The position numbers and the translations under genes were made by a program. From Streptomyces sp. Q6 (GTDB lineage Bacteria; Actinomycetota; Actinomycetes; Streptomycetales; Streptomycetaceae), in NCBI RefSeq assembly GCF_036967205.1, contig NZ_CP146022.1:5580001-5644000 (forward strand): 64,000 nt of DNA, read 5' to 3'. Below the pieces are notes generated by a model that did not search any database, was not told where the DNA came from, and worked only from the letters and a program-made list of their open reading frames with translations. This document shows positions 1 to 10,517 of the stretch, piece by piece (positions within the stretch are counted from its first letter, which is position 1; each line of letters opens with the position of its first letter).

Positions 1-2566
1 CGCCCGGCGTCGGCGCGGCGGAGCCGAGTGCGTTGCCCGCGAGGAAGACGACCGCGACGCTGGCCAGGCTCAGGCTCGTCGTGTTGTCCCCGAAAGCGCG
101 GATCGACGCGTCCAGGCACATGACGAAGCAGGCGGTCAGGAGCAGCATGCCGCCGATGCCGGTGAGCAGCTTGCGGGGGCGCTGCAACACGTCGAGCATG
201 CGCGGCACGACACCGGCGAACAGCGACCTCACGCGCGTGACGACGAACTTCCGCAGGAACGGGATCGACGTCACCACAAGGACGAGAACAGCGACGGTCA
301 GCAGACCCGCGATCACGGTCCGGGACGGTGACAAGGAAGGCGTCTTCTCGGTCCCTGTCAGGTAGCCGAAGGTCAGCAGCAGCAGGATGTGGCTGCACAT
401 GCCGAACAGCTGCGAGGCGCCGACGCTCGCGACGGCGAGACCGGGACGGACGCCACCGCGCTGCAAGAAGCGCGTGTTGAGGGCGACGCCGCCGACCGCG
501 GCAGGCGCGACGATCTTCACGAACGACCCGGCGACCTGGGCCGCGACGGTCCGCATGAAGGGCACGCGTTCCGGAACGAATCCCAGCAGGCTCATCGCGG
601 CCGCGAAGTAGCTGAGCGCGGAGAACAGCACCGCGAGCCCGACCCAGCCCCACTCGGCCTCGCTGACGATGGTGCCGAAGTCGATGTGCGTGAGTTGCGA
701 CAGCAGGAAGTAGGCGCCGATCGCGCCCGCGATGAAACTGATCAGTGTGCGCGGCCTGATGCGCTCCAGGCGGGCCGGTTCGACGGGCGCCTGCGGCCGG
801 ATACGCAGCACCTGGTGGCGGATCTGGGTGAGCAGGTCCTCCTCACGGGCCTCGTCCAGGGCTTCGTCCAAGGCGCGCTTTTCGGCCTGCCGCTCGGCCT
901 TCTCGGACTTCTTCTCGGCGCGCACGGACTTCTTGCCGTCCGTGTCGGCCTCGGCTCCGGACTCCTCCAGCCGGGTCTGCTTGGCCTTGCTGGAGGCCTC
1001 CAGGACGGCCTCGCGCTCGCGCTGGGCGCGTTCCCGTCCGAGCTTGCGCAGGGTGGCCCTGGTGGACCGGGTGAGCGCGATCGGCTGGAGCAGGGGCAGG
1101 CAGTCGGCGACCGTGTCCGGGCCGAGGACGGCGACGGCGGACGCGACGGACCGCTCGGCACCCACTCGCAGCCCCAGCGTCGTCAGCAGTTGCGCGATGT
1201 CCATCCGCAGCACCAGATCGCCCGCGGCGATCTCGCCGCCGCGCAGGTCCGTGAGGATGACCGTGCCGGAACGATCCACCAGAATCGCGTCTCCGGCGAG
1301 CCGCCGGTGCGCGATCCGCCGCGACTGGAGTGCCTGCGCCTGACGCCAGGTGTCGTGCAGCAGCTCGTCCGTGATCTCCTCGTCCGGCATCGCGTCCAGC
1401 GAGCGGCCACCGATGTGCTCGTAGACGAGCATCACGGCGTCGGGACCCAGCTCGGAGGTGGCGATGAGCTTCGGCGCGTTCGCCCCGGCGGAGATCGCGG
1501 CGTACGCGAGCAGCGCCTCCTGCTCGAGCGCCTGGCGCAGCGACTGGAGGCTGCGGCGCTGCGTGATGCCGCGCAGCGTCAGGCGCCGCCACACGCGGTA
1601 GAAGAAGCCCTGCGCCTGCTGTTCCCGGTCGACGACCGTCACATCGAGCGGCGGTCCGTCCTCCAGGGTGACGAAGTAGCGCCGCCCTCGGTCGCCGTTC
1701 TCCGTGGCGCCCTCGTGGGCCTCCTCGCGGGCGGCGCTCACCGGGTGGAAGCCGACATGCCGCAGACCGGCGAGGAGCGTCTGCCCGGTGGGGCGCACGT
1801 TGGGGGAGCCGACCGCGTACAGCGTTCCGTAGGCGACGGTCCAGCCGATGAGGATCGTCAGGATGATCGAGAACGGCGTCGTGTAACCGGTGACCAGCAT
1901 CGCGAAGGCGTCGAGCAGCAGCACCACCCACAGCACCACGCGCCAGCGTGGTCGCCGGGACATGCCCACGGCCGTCATGTAGGCGATGACGGGCGCCAAG
2001 TAGCCGTGCACCGGATCGGTCAGCGCGTGGATGTCGCCGGGCGACACCTTCGTGAGCGCGTCCTGGATCGACTGCGGCGCGGCCTTGGCGACCCAGAGGT
2101 CGGTCGCGAGCGTCACGCCGTGCGCGAGTACGGCGGCGAGGACGCCGTCGGCGATCCGCAGCCCGTCGCGCTTGATGAGCCGCTCGATCGCGAACGCGAC
2201 CGGTACGAGAAGGATGGCGATGCTCGACGCCAGGCCCGCGAACTTCGTCAGCAGGTCGGGCGCCTGCCCGGTGCCCTTGTCGATGTCCTGGGCGAAGCCC
2301 GAGGTCGTGGCGTGCGCGAACGCGGCGATGGCGAGCAGCACGGCGATCGCGAGCAGCCCCACGAGGAGGCGCATGAGATCGGAAGGACGGTGCACGCGCG
2401 CGGGGAGCAGCGGTTCGTCGCCCTCGACCCGCTCCGCGTGCGCGTCCGCGTCGACGCAGTCGGGGTCGTGCAGAGGCTCTTCGTGCTTCGCGTCGACCGC
2501 CTCGTCGGCGGTCTCTTCAGGGCGCGCCGGTGTCACAGAGGTGCCCTCCGCTTTGTCGGGGTGCAC
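1..2566 (-). CDS. MprF-like (lysylphosphatidylglycerol synthase TM region) membrane protein with kinase-like middle; 3' end outside window
   Basis: Runs off the left edge, so the C-terminus is missing. I chose GTG at 2566 because GGAG lies six bases upstream (2573-2576); an in-frame GTG at 2602 would add 12 residues but has a poorer site. One N-terminal membrane helix lies near residues 65-87, with more following. A kinase-like segment comes near residues 380-480, then a charged Glu/Lys/Ala linker near 510-580, then the hydrophobic helices of the flippase-like domain, ending at the edge in the family motif GNALGSAAPTPGG. The catalytic-loop match is HRRLAGDAILVD (about residue 420), with Arg where active kinases have Asp, and the metal motif reads DLR instead of DFG. 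It may therefore bind nucleotide without phosphotransfer. No lysyltransferase domain is visible in this part. Substrate unknown. Confidence 0.8.
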   Translation of the reverse strand, partial: MHPDKAEGTSVTPARPEETADEAVDAKHEEPLHDPDCVDADAHAERVEGDEPLLPARVHRPSDLMRLLVGLLAIAVLLAIAAFAHATTSGFAQDIDKGTGQAPDLLTKFAGLASSIAILLVPVAFAIERLIKRDGLRIADGVLAAVLAHGVTLATDLWVAKAAPQSIQDALTKVSPGDIHALTDPVHGYLAPVIAYMTAVGMSRRPRWRVVLWVVLLLDAFAMLVTGYTTPFSIILTILIGWTVAYGTLYAVGSPNVRPTGQTLLAGLRHVGFHPVSAAREEAHEGATENGDRGRRYFVTLEDGPPLDVTVVDREQQAQGFFYRVWRRLTLRGITQRRSLQSLRQALEQEALLAYAAISAGANAPKLIATSELGPDAVMLVYEHIGGRSLDAMPDEEITDELLHDTWRQAQALQSRRIAHRRLAGDAILVDRSGTVILTDLRGGEIAAGDLVLRMDIAQLLTTLGLRVGAERSVASAVAVLGPDTVADCLPLLQPIALTRSTRATLRKLGRERAQREREAVLEASSKAKQTRLEESGAEADTDGKKSVRAEKKSEKAERQAEKRALDEALDEAREEDLLTQIRHQVLRIRPQAPVEPARLERIRPRTLISFIAGAIGAYFLLSQLTHIDFGTIVSEAEWGWVGLAVLFSALSYFAAAMSLLGFVPERVPFMRTVAAQVAGSFVKIVAPAAVGGVALNTRFLQRGGVRPGLAVASVGASQLFGMCSHILLLLTFGYLTGTEKTPSLSPSRTVIAGLLTVAVLVLVVTSIPFLRKFVVTRVRSLFAGVVPRMLDVLQRPRKLLTGIGGMLLLTACFVMCLDASIRAFGDNTTSLSLASVAVVFLAGNALGSAAPTPG

Positions 2567-2766
2567 GCTCTGCTCCGTCGTCTCTTCTTGATCTCGTATC
2601 ACCAGTCACCGCCCGCACGATGGTGGCATGTCCCATCGCCATAGGGGGGCATCAGGGTGCATTCGAGGAGCGCGGAGTCGCGGGCAAGCGCCTTCTTGTA
2701 CGTCTTACCGGAGCACCGCTCGTACGTCCCTCCATCTTGTCGGTGCCATGCGGCAGGATGGGCCGG

Positions 2767-3141
2767 ATGAGCGAGGAGAGCCGGTCGGCGGGAGAACTTC
2801 CCGAGTACCCCGAATACGCGGAGCGGGTCCTGGAGGTCGCCGAGCTGATCCCGCCGGGCCGCGTCATGACGTACGGGGACGTGGCGGAGTGGCTGGAGGA
2901 GGGCGGTCCGCGCCAGGTGGGCCGCGTGATGGCGCTCTACGGAGGCGCGGTGCCGTGGTGGCGTGTGGTGCGCGCGGACGGAGCGCTGCTGCCGGGCCAC
3001 GAACTGCGGGCGCTCGGCCACTACCGGGAGGAGAACACGCCGCTGCGTGAAGCCTCCCGTGCGGCCGAAGGCCACCTGCCACGTCTCGACATGAAGCGGG
3101 CGCGATGGGACGGCCGGACACGTACGGAAGCTCACAATTGA
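2767..3141 (+). CDS. Alkyltransferase-like (ATL) protein, MGMT fold without the reactive cysteine
   Basis: About 124 residues with the DNA-binding part of O6-alkylguanine-DNA alkyltransferases, including PPGRVMTYGDVAEWL. Where MGMT has the acceptor motif PCHR, this protein has PWWRV, so Trp replaces the alkyl-accepting Cys. That substitution defines the ATL family, which binds O6-alkylguanine and passes the lesion to nucleotide excision repair instead of reversing it. I prefer ATG 2767: the hexamer CAGGAT at 2754-2759 ends seven bases before it, the spacing of a leaderless transcript. An in-frame ATG at 2758 is possible. It lies upstream of adnAB on the same strand but 278 bp away, so it is probably a separate unit. 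Confidence 0.88.
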   Translation: MSEESRSAGELPEYPEYAERVLEVAELIPPGRVMTYGDVAEWLEEGGPRQVGRVMALYGGAVPWWRVVRADGALLPGHELRALGHYREENTPLREASRAAEGHLPRLDMKRARWDGRTRTEAHN

Positions 3142-3419
3142 CAGCTTCGGCCATCCTGCGCGCGGGTGGGGTGCCTGTGGCCCGTACGGGGGAAACGTGA
3201 CGCGCGGGGCACTCCGCCACGGCGGCGTCCGTTCGTGAGACAGAGCACACCTGTGCCGAGAGGGACACGAGGGAGGCGTCGGAAGCCCGGCTTCCGCCAC
3301 ACTCGACGGCGTAGCGTCGACGGAACCGTCGATGGCAGGCACCTCCATCACCCCGTAGCCACCGCTCTGCGCGGACGGCGTTTCGACCACCAGCACACCC
3401 ACCAGGACCAGCGATCCAC

Positions 3420-6400
3420 GTGAGCTCCTCTTCGTCCACCCGGCACCTGTCGCCGCACCAGGCTCGACAGGCGGTCCCCGGCGCGTATCGACTGGTGCGT
3501 ACCCCGCCGGCTCCGGTGGCCCCCCCTCGACTGGACGCACATCAGCGCGCGGCGGTTGACCACACCCACGGACCGCTCCTCGTCCTCGCCGGCCCCGGTA
3601 CGGGGAAGACCACGACTCTTGTAGAGGCCGTCTCCGCGCGCATCGCCAAGGGCACCACACCCGAGCGCATCCTGGTGCTCACGTTCAGCCGCAAGGCCGC
3701 CGTCGAACTGCGCGACCGCATGGCGCTGCGCATAGGAGCCGCTCGCGCGCCCCAGGCGACCACGTTCCACTCGTTCTGCTACGCCCTCGTCCGTGCCCAC
3801 CAGGACGCGGACCTCTTCGCGGAACCGCTGCGCCTCCTGTCCGGCCCCGAGCAGGACGTCGCCGTACGTGAGCTGCTCGCGGGCCAGATCGACCTGGAGC
3901 GGGCCGGGCTCGCCCACGTGCGCTGGCCCGACGAACTGCGCGCCTGCCTGACCACGCGCGGTTTCGCCGACGAGGTGCGCGCGGTCCTCGCGCGCAGCCG
4001 CGAGCTGGGCCTCGGCCCGGCGGCCCTGGACGCGTTCGCGCGCCGCATCGGCCGCCCGGACTGGCGCGCGGCCGCCACCTTCCTCGCCGAGTACCTGGAC
4101 GTGCTCGACATGCAGGGCGTGCTCGACTACGCCGAGTTGGTCCACCGGGCCGTGCTCCTGGCCGGCCGCAGGGACGTCGCCGATCAGCTCGCCGCGCAGT
4201 ACGACGCCGTGTTCGTCGACGAGTACCAGGACACCGATCCGGCGCAGGTGCGGCTGCTGCACGCGCTCGCGGGCGGTGGCCGCACACTGGTCGCCTTCGG
4301 CGACCCGGACCAGTCGATCTACGCGTTCCGGGGCGCCGACGTGAACGGCATCCTGGACTTCCCGAGCGACTTCCCGCGCGCCGACGGCACGCCCGCGCCC
4401 GTCGAGGTCCTCACCACGTCCAGGCGCTCCGGAGCACGCCTCCTCGAAGCGACCCGCCGCATCACCCAGCGGATGCCGCTGACCCGCCTCCCTGCCGACA
4501 AGGTGCGCGCCCACCGGGACCTCGCGCCGGTACGCGACGGCGGCAAGGCCGAGGTCTACACGTATCCGACGTCCGGTACGGAGCTCGACAACATCGCGGA
4601 CATCCTGCGCCGTGCCCACCTGGAGGAGGGCATCGCGTGGAGCGACATGGCCGTCCTGGTGCGCGCCGGTACCCGCGGCATCCCGTCAGTGCGCCGTGCG
4701 CTGACGGCGGCGGGCGTGCCTCTGGACATCGACGGCGACGATCTCCCGTTGCGCCACGAACCGGCGGTCGCGCCGCTGCTGACAGCCCTCAAGGCGGTGT
4801 CGTACGGGCCTGTCGACCAAGCCGACGAGGCGACCGAGCGATCCGGCGCAGCCGAGGGGGCCGACGCAGCCGAGGCAGCCTCGGGGTCCGACCAAGCCGA
4901 CCAAGCCGACCAAGCCGACCAAGCCGACCAAGCCGTCGAAACCGACCGGGCCGAGGGGGCAGAGGGACCAGAGAGGTCAGAGGGGTCAGAGGGGGCAGAA
5001 GGAGCCGGCGAAGCCGAGACGCCCTGCTGGCTCGACACCGAGACCGCTCTCACTCTCCTCGCCTCCCCGCTGGCCGGCATGGACGCCGCCGACCTGCGCC
5101 GCCTCGGGCGCGCGGTGCGCGAGGAGGAGCGCGCCGCGGGCAACCACCTGCCCCCGCCCTCCGACGATCTGCTCGCCCGCGCGGTCGCCGAGCCCGAGCG
5201 GCTCGCTCTGCACGACCCGGCCTACGCGCGCGGCGCGCAGCGGCTCGGTGCCCTGCTCGCACGCGCCCGCAAGAAGCTCGCCGACGGCGGCACCGCGGAG
5301 GACGCCCTCTGGGAGCTGTGGGACGGCACGCCCTGGCCGCAGCGGCTGGAGCGCGCGGCACGCCGCGGCGGCGCCGCGGGCCGCAACGCGGACCGCGACC
5401 TGGACGCCGTGTGCGCCCTGTTCGCCATCGCCGCGCGCGCGGAGGAGCGCATCGGCGGGCGCGGCGCACGCAACTTCCTGGAGGAGCTGGAAGCCCAGGA
5501 CATCGCCGCCGACACCCTCGCCGGGCGCGCCGTGCGGCCCGACGCCGTGCGTCTGATGACCGCGCACCGCTCCAAGGGCCTGGAGTGGCGCCTCGTCGTC
5601 GTCGCGGGTGTCCAGGAGGGGCTGTGGCCCGATCTGCGCCGTCGCGGCTCTCTTCTTGAGGCCGACCGCATCGGACGCGACGGCCTCGCCGAGCCCCTCA
5701 CCCCCGGCGCCCTCCTGACCGAGGAACGCCGCCTGTTCTACGTCGCCGCCACGCGCGCGCGGGAGCGACTCGTCGTCACCGCGGTCAAGGCACCCGCGGA
5801 CGACGGGGACCAGCCCTCCCGGTTCCTGACCGAACTCGGCGTGGAGCCGAAGGACGTCACGGGCCGCCCGCGCCGTCCGCTGTCCGTAGCCGCGCTCGTC
5901 GCCGAACTGCGCGCCACGACGGTCGATCCCCGGGTGTCCGACGCGCTGCGCGAGGCCGCGGCCCGCCGCCTCGCGCGCCTCGCGGCACTCAGCGACGACG
6001 ACGGTCGCCCCCTCGTGCCGTCCGCCCACCCGTACCGCTGGTGGGGCATGTACGAGCCGACCGAGAGCAAGGTCCCGCTGCGCGACCGCGACAAGCCCGT
6101 CGTGCTGTCCGGAAGCGCGCTCGACCAGCTCGCCAACACCTGCTCGCTGCAATGGTTCCTGGGCCGTGAGGTCAAGGCGGACGCCCCCGCGACCGCCGCC
6201 CAGGGGTTCGGCAACGTCGTGCACGTCCTCGCCGACGAGGTCGCCTCCGGGCGCACCCCCGCCGACCTCGACGTCCTCATGGAGCGACTCGACTCCGTGT
6301 GGGACGCCCTCGCCTTCGACGCGCCATGGAAGTCGGCGCAGGAGAAGGAGCACGCGCGCGTGGCACTGGAGCGGTTCCTTCAGTGGCACGTCATGGACCG

Positions 6401-6899
6401 CACCGGACGCACCCCCGTCGCCAGCGAGCACGACTTCGACGTGACCCTCGAAGCGGGCTCTTATGAAGTGCGCATCCGCGGCTCCATGGACCGCGTCGAG
6501 CGCGATGCCGAAGGCCGCGCCTACGTAGTCGACTTCAAGACCGGCAAGCAGGCCCCCACCGCGGCGGACGTGGCACGTCACCCGCAGCTCGCCGTCTACC
6601 AGCTCGCTGTCGCCGAGGGTGCCGTCGACGAGCCGTTCGACGGCGTACGCCCCGAGCCGGGCGGTGCCGAACTGGTGCAGCTGCGACAGGGCGCCGCGAA
6701 GAAGGACGGCGGCGAGACGCTGCCCAAGGTGCAGGCCCAGGAGCCCCTGGAGGGGGAGTGGGTCGGCGAGCTGCTCGCCACCGCGGCCGGAAAGGTCCTC
6801 GACGAGCGCTTCGCGCCGACCGCCGGCCAGCACTGCACGCACTGCGCCTTCCGCGCCTCGTGCAGCGCGCGCCCCGAGGGCAAACACGTCGTGGAGTGA
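3420..6899 (+). CDS. adnA: AdnA: UvrD-like motor plus RecB-like nuclease subunit of the AdnAB break-resection complex
   Basis: 1159 residues from GTG 3420. Walker A GPGTGKTT is at about residues 58-65 and the Walker B region DEYQDTD near 267; helicase motifs V-VI are around 5560-5770. The C-terminal nuclease carries YVVDFKTGK (about 1037). A lone Cys (NTCSLQW, about 907) and HCTHCAFRASC at the end form the four-Cys pattern of an AddB/Cas4-type iron-sulfur staple. In actinobacteria AdnA pairs with AdnB to resect double-strand breaks, replacing RecBCD/AddAB. The gene for the partner follows at once, and the order adnA-adnB matches mycobacteria. Residues about 470-535 are a low-complexity Glu/Ala/Asp/Gln linker with tandem DQA repeats, probably an insertion within the second motor domain. 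The start is not backed by a strong ribosome site. Confidence 0.9.
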   Translation: MSSSSSTRHLSPHQARQAVPGAYRLVRTPPAPVAPPRLDAHQRAAVDHTHGPLLVLAGPGTGKTTTLVEAVSARIAKGTTPERILVLTFSRKAAVELRDRMALRIGAARAPQATTFHSFCYALVRAHQDADLFAEPLRLLSGPEQDVAVRELLAGQIDLERAGLAHVRWPDELRACLTTRGFADEVRAVLARSRELGLGPAALDAFARRIGRPDWRAAATFLAEYLDVLDMQGVLDYAELVHRAVLLAGRRDVADQLAAQYDAVFVDEYQDTDPAQVRLLHALAGGGRTLVAFGDPDQSIYAFRGADVNGILDFPSDFPRADGTPAPVEVLTTSRRSGARLLEATRRITQRMPLTRLPADKVRAHRDLAPVRDGGKAEVYTYPTSGTELDNIADILRRAHLEEGIAWSDMAVLVRAGTRGIPSVRRALTAAGVPLDIDGDDLPLRHEPAVAPLLTALKAVSYGPVDQADEATERSGAAEGADAAEAASGSDQADQADQADQADQAVETDRAEGAEGPERSEGSEGAEGAGEAETPCWLDTETALTLLASPLAGMDAADLRRLGRAVREEERAAGNHLPPPSDDLLARAVAEPERLALHDPAYARGAQRLGALLARARKKLADGGTAEDALWELWDGTPWPQRLERAARRGGAAGRNADRDLDAVCALFAIAARAEERIGGRGARNFLEELEAQDIAADTLAGRAVRPDAVRLMTAHRSKGLEWRLVVVAGVQEGLWPDLRRRGSLLEADRIGRDGLAEPLTPGALLTEERRLFYVAATRARERLVVTAVKAPADDGDQPSRFLTELGVEPKDVTGRPRRPLSVAALVAELRATTVDPRVSDALREAAARRLARLAALSDDDGRPLVPSAHPYRWWGMYEPTESKVPLRDRDKPVVLSGSALDQLANTCSLQWFLGREVKADAPATAAQGFGNVVHVLADEVASGRTPADLDVLMERLDSVWDALAFDAPWKSAQEKEHARVALERFLQWHVMDRTGRTPVASEHDFDVTLEAGSYEVRIRGSMDRVERDAEGRAYVVDFKTGKQAPTAADVARHPQLAVYQLAVAEGAVDEPFDGVRPEPGGAELVQLRQGAAKKDGGETLPKVQAQEPLEGEWVGELLATAAGKVLDERFAPTAGQHCTHCAFRASCSARPEGKHVVE
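4890..4934 (+). repeat. Five tandem GACCAAGCC units inside adnA
   Basis: Five perfect 9-base copies encode Asp-Gln-Ala five times in the acidic linker of AdnA. The surrounding 4830-5020 is also repetitive (Glu-Gly-Ala and Ser-Glu-Gly runs). Because the unit is a multiple of three, slippage would change linker length without breaking the frame. Confidence 0.95.
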
Positions 6900-6962
6900 C
6901 GTGCGCCTCCGCTGAGCCGGAACGGGCCGGCGCTGTCAGTGGTGCCGGTTAGCCTCGATGAG

Positions 6963-9900
6963 GTGACCACACGCCTCACCGATCCCGAGCAGCTCAAAGA
7001 GTTGCTGGGCATCCCGTTCACCCCGGAGCAGATGGCCTGCATCACCGCGCCGCCCGCCCCGCAGGTGATCGTGGCCGGAGCCGGTTCCGGCAAGACGACG
7101 GTGATGGCCGCCCGTGTCGTCTGGTTGGTCGGCACCGGGCAGGTCGCCCCCGAGCAGGTCCTCGGCCTCACGTTCACCAACAAGGCGGCCGGTGAGCTGG
7201 CCGAGCGCGTCCGCAAGGCCCTCATCAAGGCGGGCGTCACCGACCCTGACGTCATCGACCCGGACAACCCGCCGGGCGAGCCCGTGATCTCCACCTACCA
7301 CGCTTTCGCGGGTCGCCTCCTGACCGACCACGGCCTGCGCATCGGCCTCGAACCCACGACGCGGCTGCTCGCCGACGCCACCCGCTTCCAGCTCGCCGCG
7401 CGAGTGCTGCGCGAGGCCCCCGGCCCGTACCCCGCGCTCACGCGCTCCTTCGCCGACCTGGTCAGCGACCTGCTCGCGCTCGACGCCGAGCTGGCGGAAC
7501 ACCTCGTCACCCCCGGCAGGCTGCGCGCGTACGACCACGACCTGCTCAGCACCCTCGAAGGCGTCAAGCTCAGCAACGCGGATCTGCGGAAGGTGCCCGA
7601 AGCGGTCGCCGCCCGCCTGGAGCTTGCCGAGCTGGTCGGCCACTACAGGGAGGCCAAGCGCGCGCGGGACGTCCTCGACTTCGGTGACCAGATCGCCCTG
7701 TCGGCCACGCTCGCCGACACACGGCCCGAGGTCGGCGAGATCCTGCGTGACGAGTTCCGCGTCGTCCTGCTCGACGAGTACCAGGACACCTCCGTGGCCC
7801 AGCGGATCCTGCTGGCGGGCCTGTTCGGCGGCGGCACCGGCCACGCGGTGACCGCCGTGGGCGACCCCTGCCAGGCGATCTACGGCTGGCGCGGTGCCTC
7901 CGTCGCCAACCTCGACGACTTCCCGCGCCACTTCGCGTACGCCGACGGGCGCCCGGCCACCCGCTTCTCGCTCAGCGAGAACCGGCGCAGCGGCGGCCGC
8001 CTCCTGGACCTCGCCAACGAACTGGCCGAGCCGCTGCGCGCCCTCCACGCCGGCGTGGAAGCCCTCAGGCCCGCCCCCGGAGCCGAGCGCGACGGCCTCG
8101 TGCGCTGCGCCCTCCTGCGCACGCACAGCGAGGAGATCGACTGGCTCGCCGACTCCCTCGCCCACCTCGTGGCCACCGGCACGGCACCCGGCGAGATCGC
8201 CGTGCTGTGCCGTACGGCGACGGACTTCGCGGAGATCCAGGGCGCGCTCGTCGCCCGCGACATCCCCGTCGAGGTGGTCGGACTCTCCGGGCTGCTGCAC
8301 CTTCCCGAGGTCGCCGACCTGGTCTCCGTCTGCGAAGTACTCCAGGATCCGGGGGCCAACGCCGCCCTGGTCCGCCTCCTGACCGGGCCGCGCTGGCGGA
8401 TCGGCGCCCGCGACCTCGCCCTCCTGGGCCGCAGGGCCCGCCTGCTCGTCTCCCACGCGCGCGGGGGCGACGAGGACGACCCGGACCGACGCCTGGCCCA
8501 GGCCGTCGAAGGCGTCGACCCGTCCGAAGTGATATCGCTCGCGGACGCGCTCGACACGTTCCTGGAGACCTCCATGGAGGGCGACGGGGACGACGACGGG
8601 CTGCCGTTCTCACCGGACGCGCGCGTGCGCTTCGCCCGGCTCGCCGCCGAACTGCGCGACCTGCGCCGCTCGCTCTCCGACCCCCTCATGGACGTCCTGC
8701 ACCGCGTCCTGGCCGTCACCGGCCTGGAGGTCGAACTCTCGGCGTCCCCGCACGCGCTGGCGGCCCGGCGCCGCGAGACGCTGTCCAACTTCCTCGACGT
8801 CGCCGCGTCGTTCGCGGCCAACGACAGCTCCGCGACGCTCCTCGCCTTCCTCGGCTTCCTGCGCACCGCCGCCCAGTACGAGAAGGGCCTCGACAACGCG
8901 CTGCCGGGCGGCGAGAACACCGTGAAGGTGCTCACCGCCCACAAGTCCAAGGGCCTCGAGTGGGACGTCGTCGCCGTCCCCGGCCTCGTCAAGGGGACGT
9001 TCCCGAGCGCCCAGGGCCGTGAGAAGTGGACCGCGCAGGGCAAGGTCCTGCCGCACGAACTGCGCGGGGACACCGCGACGCTGCCCGACATCGAGACGTG
9101 GGACTCCAAGGGCATGAAGGCGTTCCACGCCGACATGAAGGACCACCAGCACACCGAGGAGCTGCGCCTCGGGTACGTCACGTTCACGCGGCCGCGCACC
9201 CTGCTGCTCGGCTCCGGCCACTGGTGGGGGCCCTCCCAGAAGAAGCCCCGCGGCCCCTCCGACTTCCTTCAGGCGCTGCACGACCACTGCGCCGCCGGGT
9301 ACGGCGAGATCGAGGCATGGGCGGACGAGCCCGAGGAGGACGAGGAGAACCCCGCCCTCCAGGAGGGCTCCGCCGAGCACGCCTGGCCCCTGCCGCTCGA
9401 CGAGGCGTCCCTGGCCCGCCGCCGTCGCGCCGCCGACACCGTCCTCGCCCACCTGGAGCGCGTCGGCGACCCCGCGCGGCCGCGCGCCCACACGGAGGCC
9501 CACCCGGCCGCCCACGACGAGCCGCCCTTCGAGGACCCCGACTGGCCGCCCCCGCCGGACGACGACGAGCCGGCCTACGAGGAGTTCGCGGCCGACGCCG
9601 TCGACGCCTCCGGGGATCCCGACGACTGGGACAGCCTGTCGGCCGAGCGGCCCACCGTCCCGCACCCCACGCCCCGGCCGGACGCGTCCGCGCCGCACGC
9701 GCGCGTGCCCGAGTTCCCCGCGACGCCCCCGCCGTCCCGCACCCCGCCCCGGAGCCCGAGCTGACCCCGGAGGAAGTCCGCACCCTCGCCTCCTGGGACC
9801 GCGACCTCGACGCCCTCGCCGGTGAGCTGCTGCGCGCCCGCGCCGCCGTACGGGACGTGCCCGTGCCGCATTCGCTCACGGCGTCGCAGCTCCTGCGCAT

Positions 9901-10507
9901 GGCCGCCGACCCCGACGGCTTCGCCCGGGAACTGGCCCGCCCCATGCCACGCCCACCGCAGCCCGCAGCGCGCCAGGGCACCCGATTCCACGCCTGGGTC
10001 GAGTCGCGCTACGAAGAGCTGCGGCTGCCCATGCACGACCCGGAGGAGCTGCCCGGCAGCGACGCCGAGATCGCCGACGCGCGTGACCTGGAAGTGCTCA
10101 AGGAGGCCTTCGAACGCACGGAGTACGCCGACCGCACCCCCTACAGGGTCGAGCTCCCCTTCCAGCTCGCCCTCGCGGACCGCGTCGTCCGCGGCCGCAT
10201 CGACGCCGTCTACAAGGAAGGCGACGGCGACGAGGCCACGTACGAGATCGTCGACTGGAAGACCGGCCACATGAAGACCGCCGACCCCCTCCAACTGGCC
10301 GTCTACCGGCTCGCCTGGGCCGAGCTCCAGGGCGTGCCCCTGGAGTCGGTGGGCGCCGCCTTCTTGTACGTACGCACCGGGGAGACGGTCCGCCCGCGGC
10401 GGCTGCCCGGGCGGGCGGAGCTGGAGCGGCTGCTCATGGAGGAGCCGCAGGCCCTCGTGGGGGCCGCTGAGGAGCCGCCGGACGACCACACCCTGGTGGG
10501 AGACTAG
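6963..10507 (+). CDS. adnB: AdnB: second helicase-nuclease subunit of AdnAB (one frameshift near 9728)
   Basis: The N-terminal motor reads continuously from GTG 6963 with Walker A GAGSGKTT (residues about 38-45), DEYQDTS near 273 and the motif VTFTRPRT where UvrD enzymes have VAxTRA. As sequenced, this frame stops at 9764 after a Pro-rich stretch. The protein plainly continues one frame over to 10507 with ELTPEEVRTLASWDRD and the nuclease motif YEIVDWKTG. Adding one C to the five-C run at 9726-9730 joins the halves into about 1182 residues. The start is supported by TAGCCT at 6950-6955, seven bases before GTG, suggesting a leaderless mRNA although adnA ends only 63 bp upstream. In mycobacteria AdnB is the leading motor. 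See the frameshift finding for sequence error versus mutation. Confidence 0.85.
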
Positions 10508-10517
10508 GCTCGTGACC

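Noticed and set aside
389-2644. 751-residue open frame on the plus strand opposite the MprF-like gene
   Set aside because: Arg/Gly/Asp/Glu-rich composition typical of an antisense frame in G+C-rich DNA; the minus strand encodes recognizable membrane and kinase-like motifs.
3166-3423. 85-residue frame between ATL and adnA
   Set aside because: No ribosome site, Arg-rich composition, overlaps the adnA start. The 3142-3419 gap shows only short inverted repeats.
4890-4934. Possible CRISPR-like tandem repeats
   Set aside because: Units are directly adjacent without spacers and in frame within adnA.
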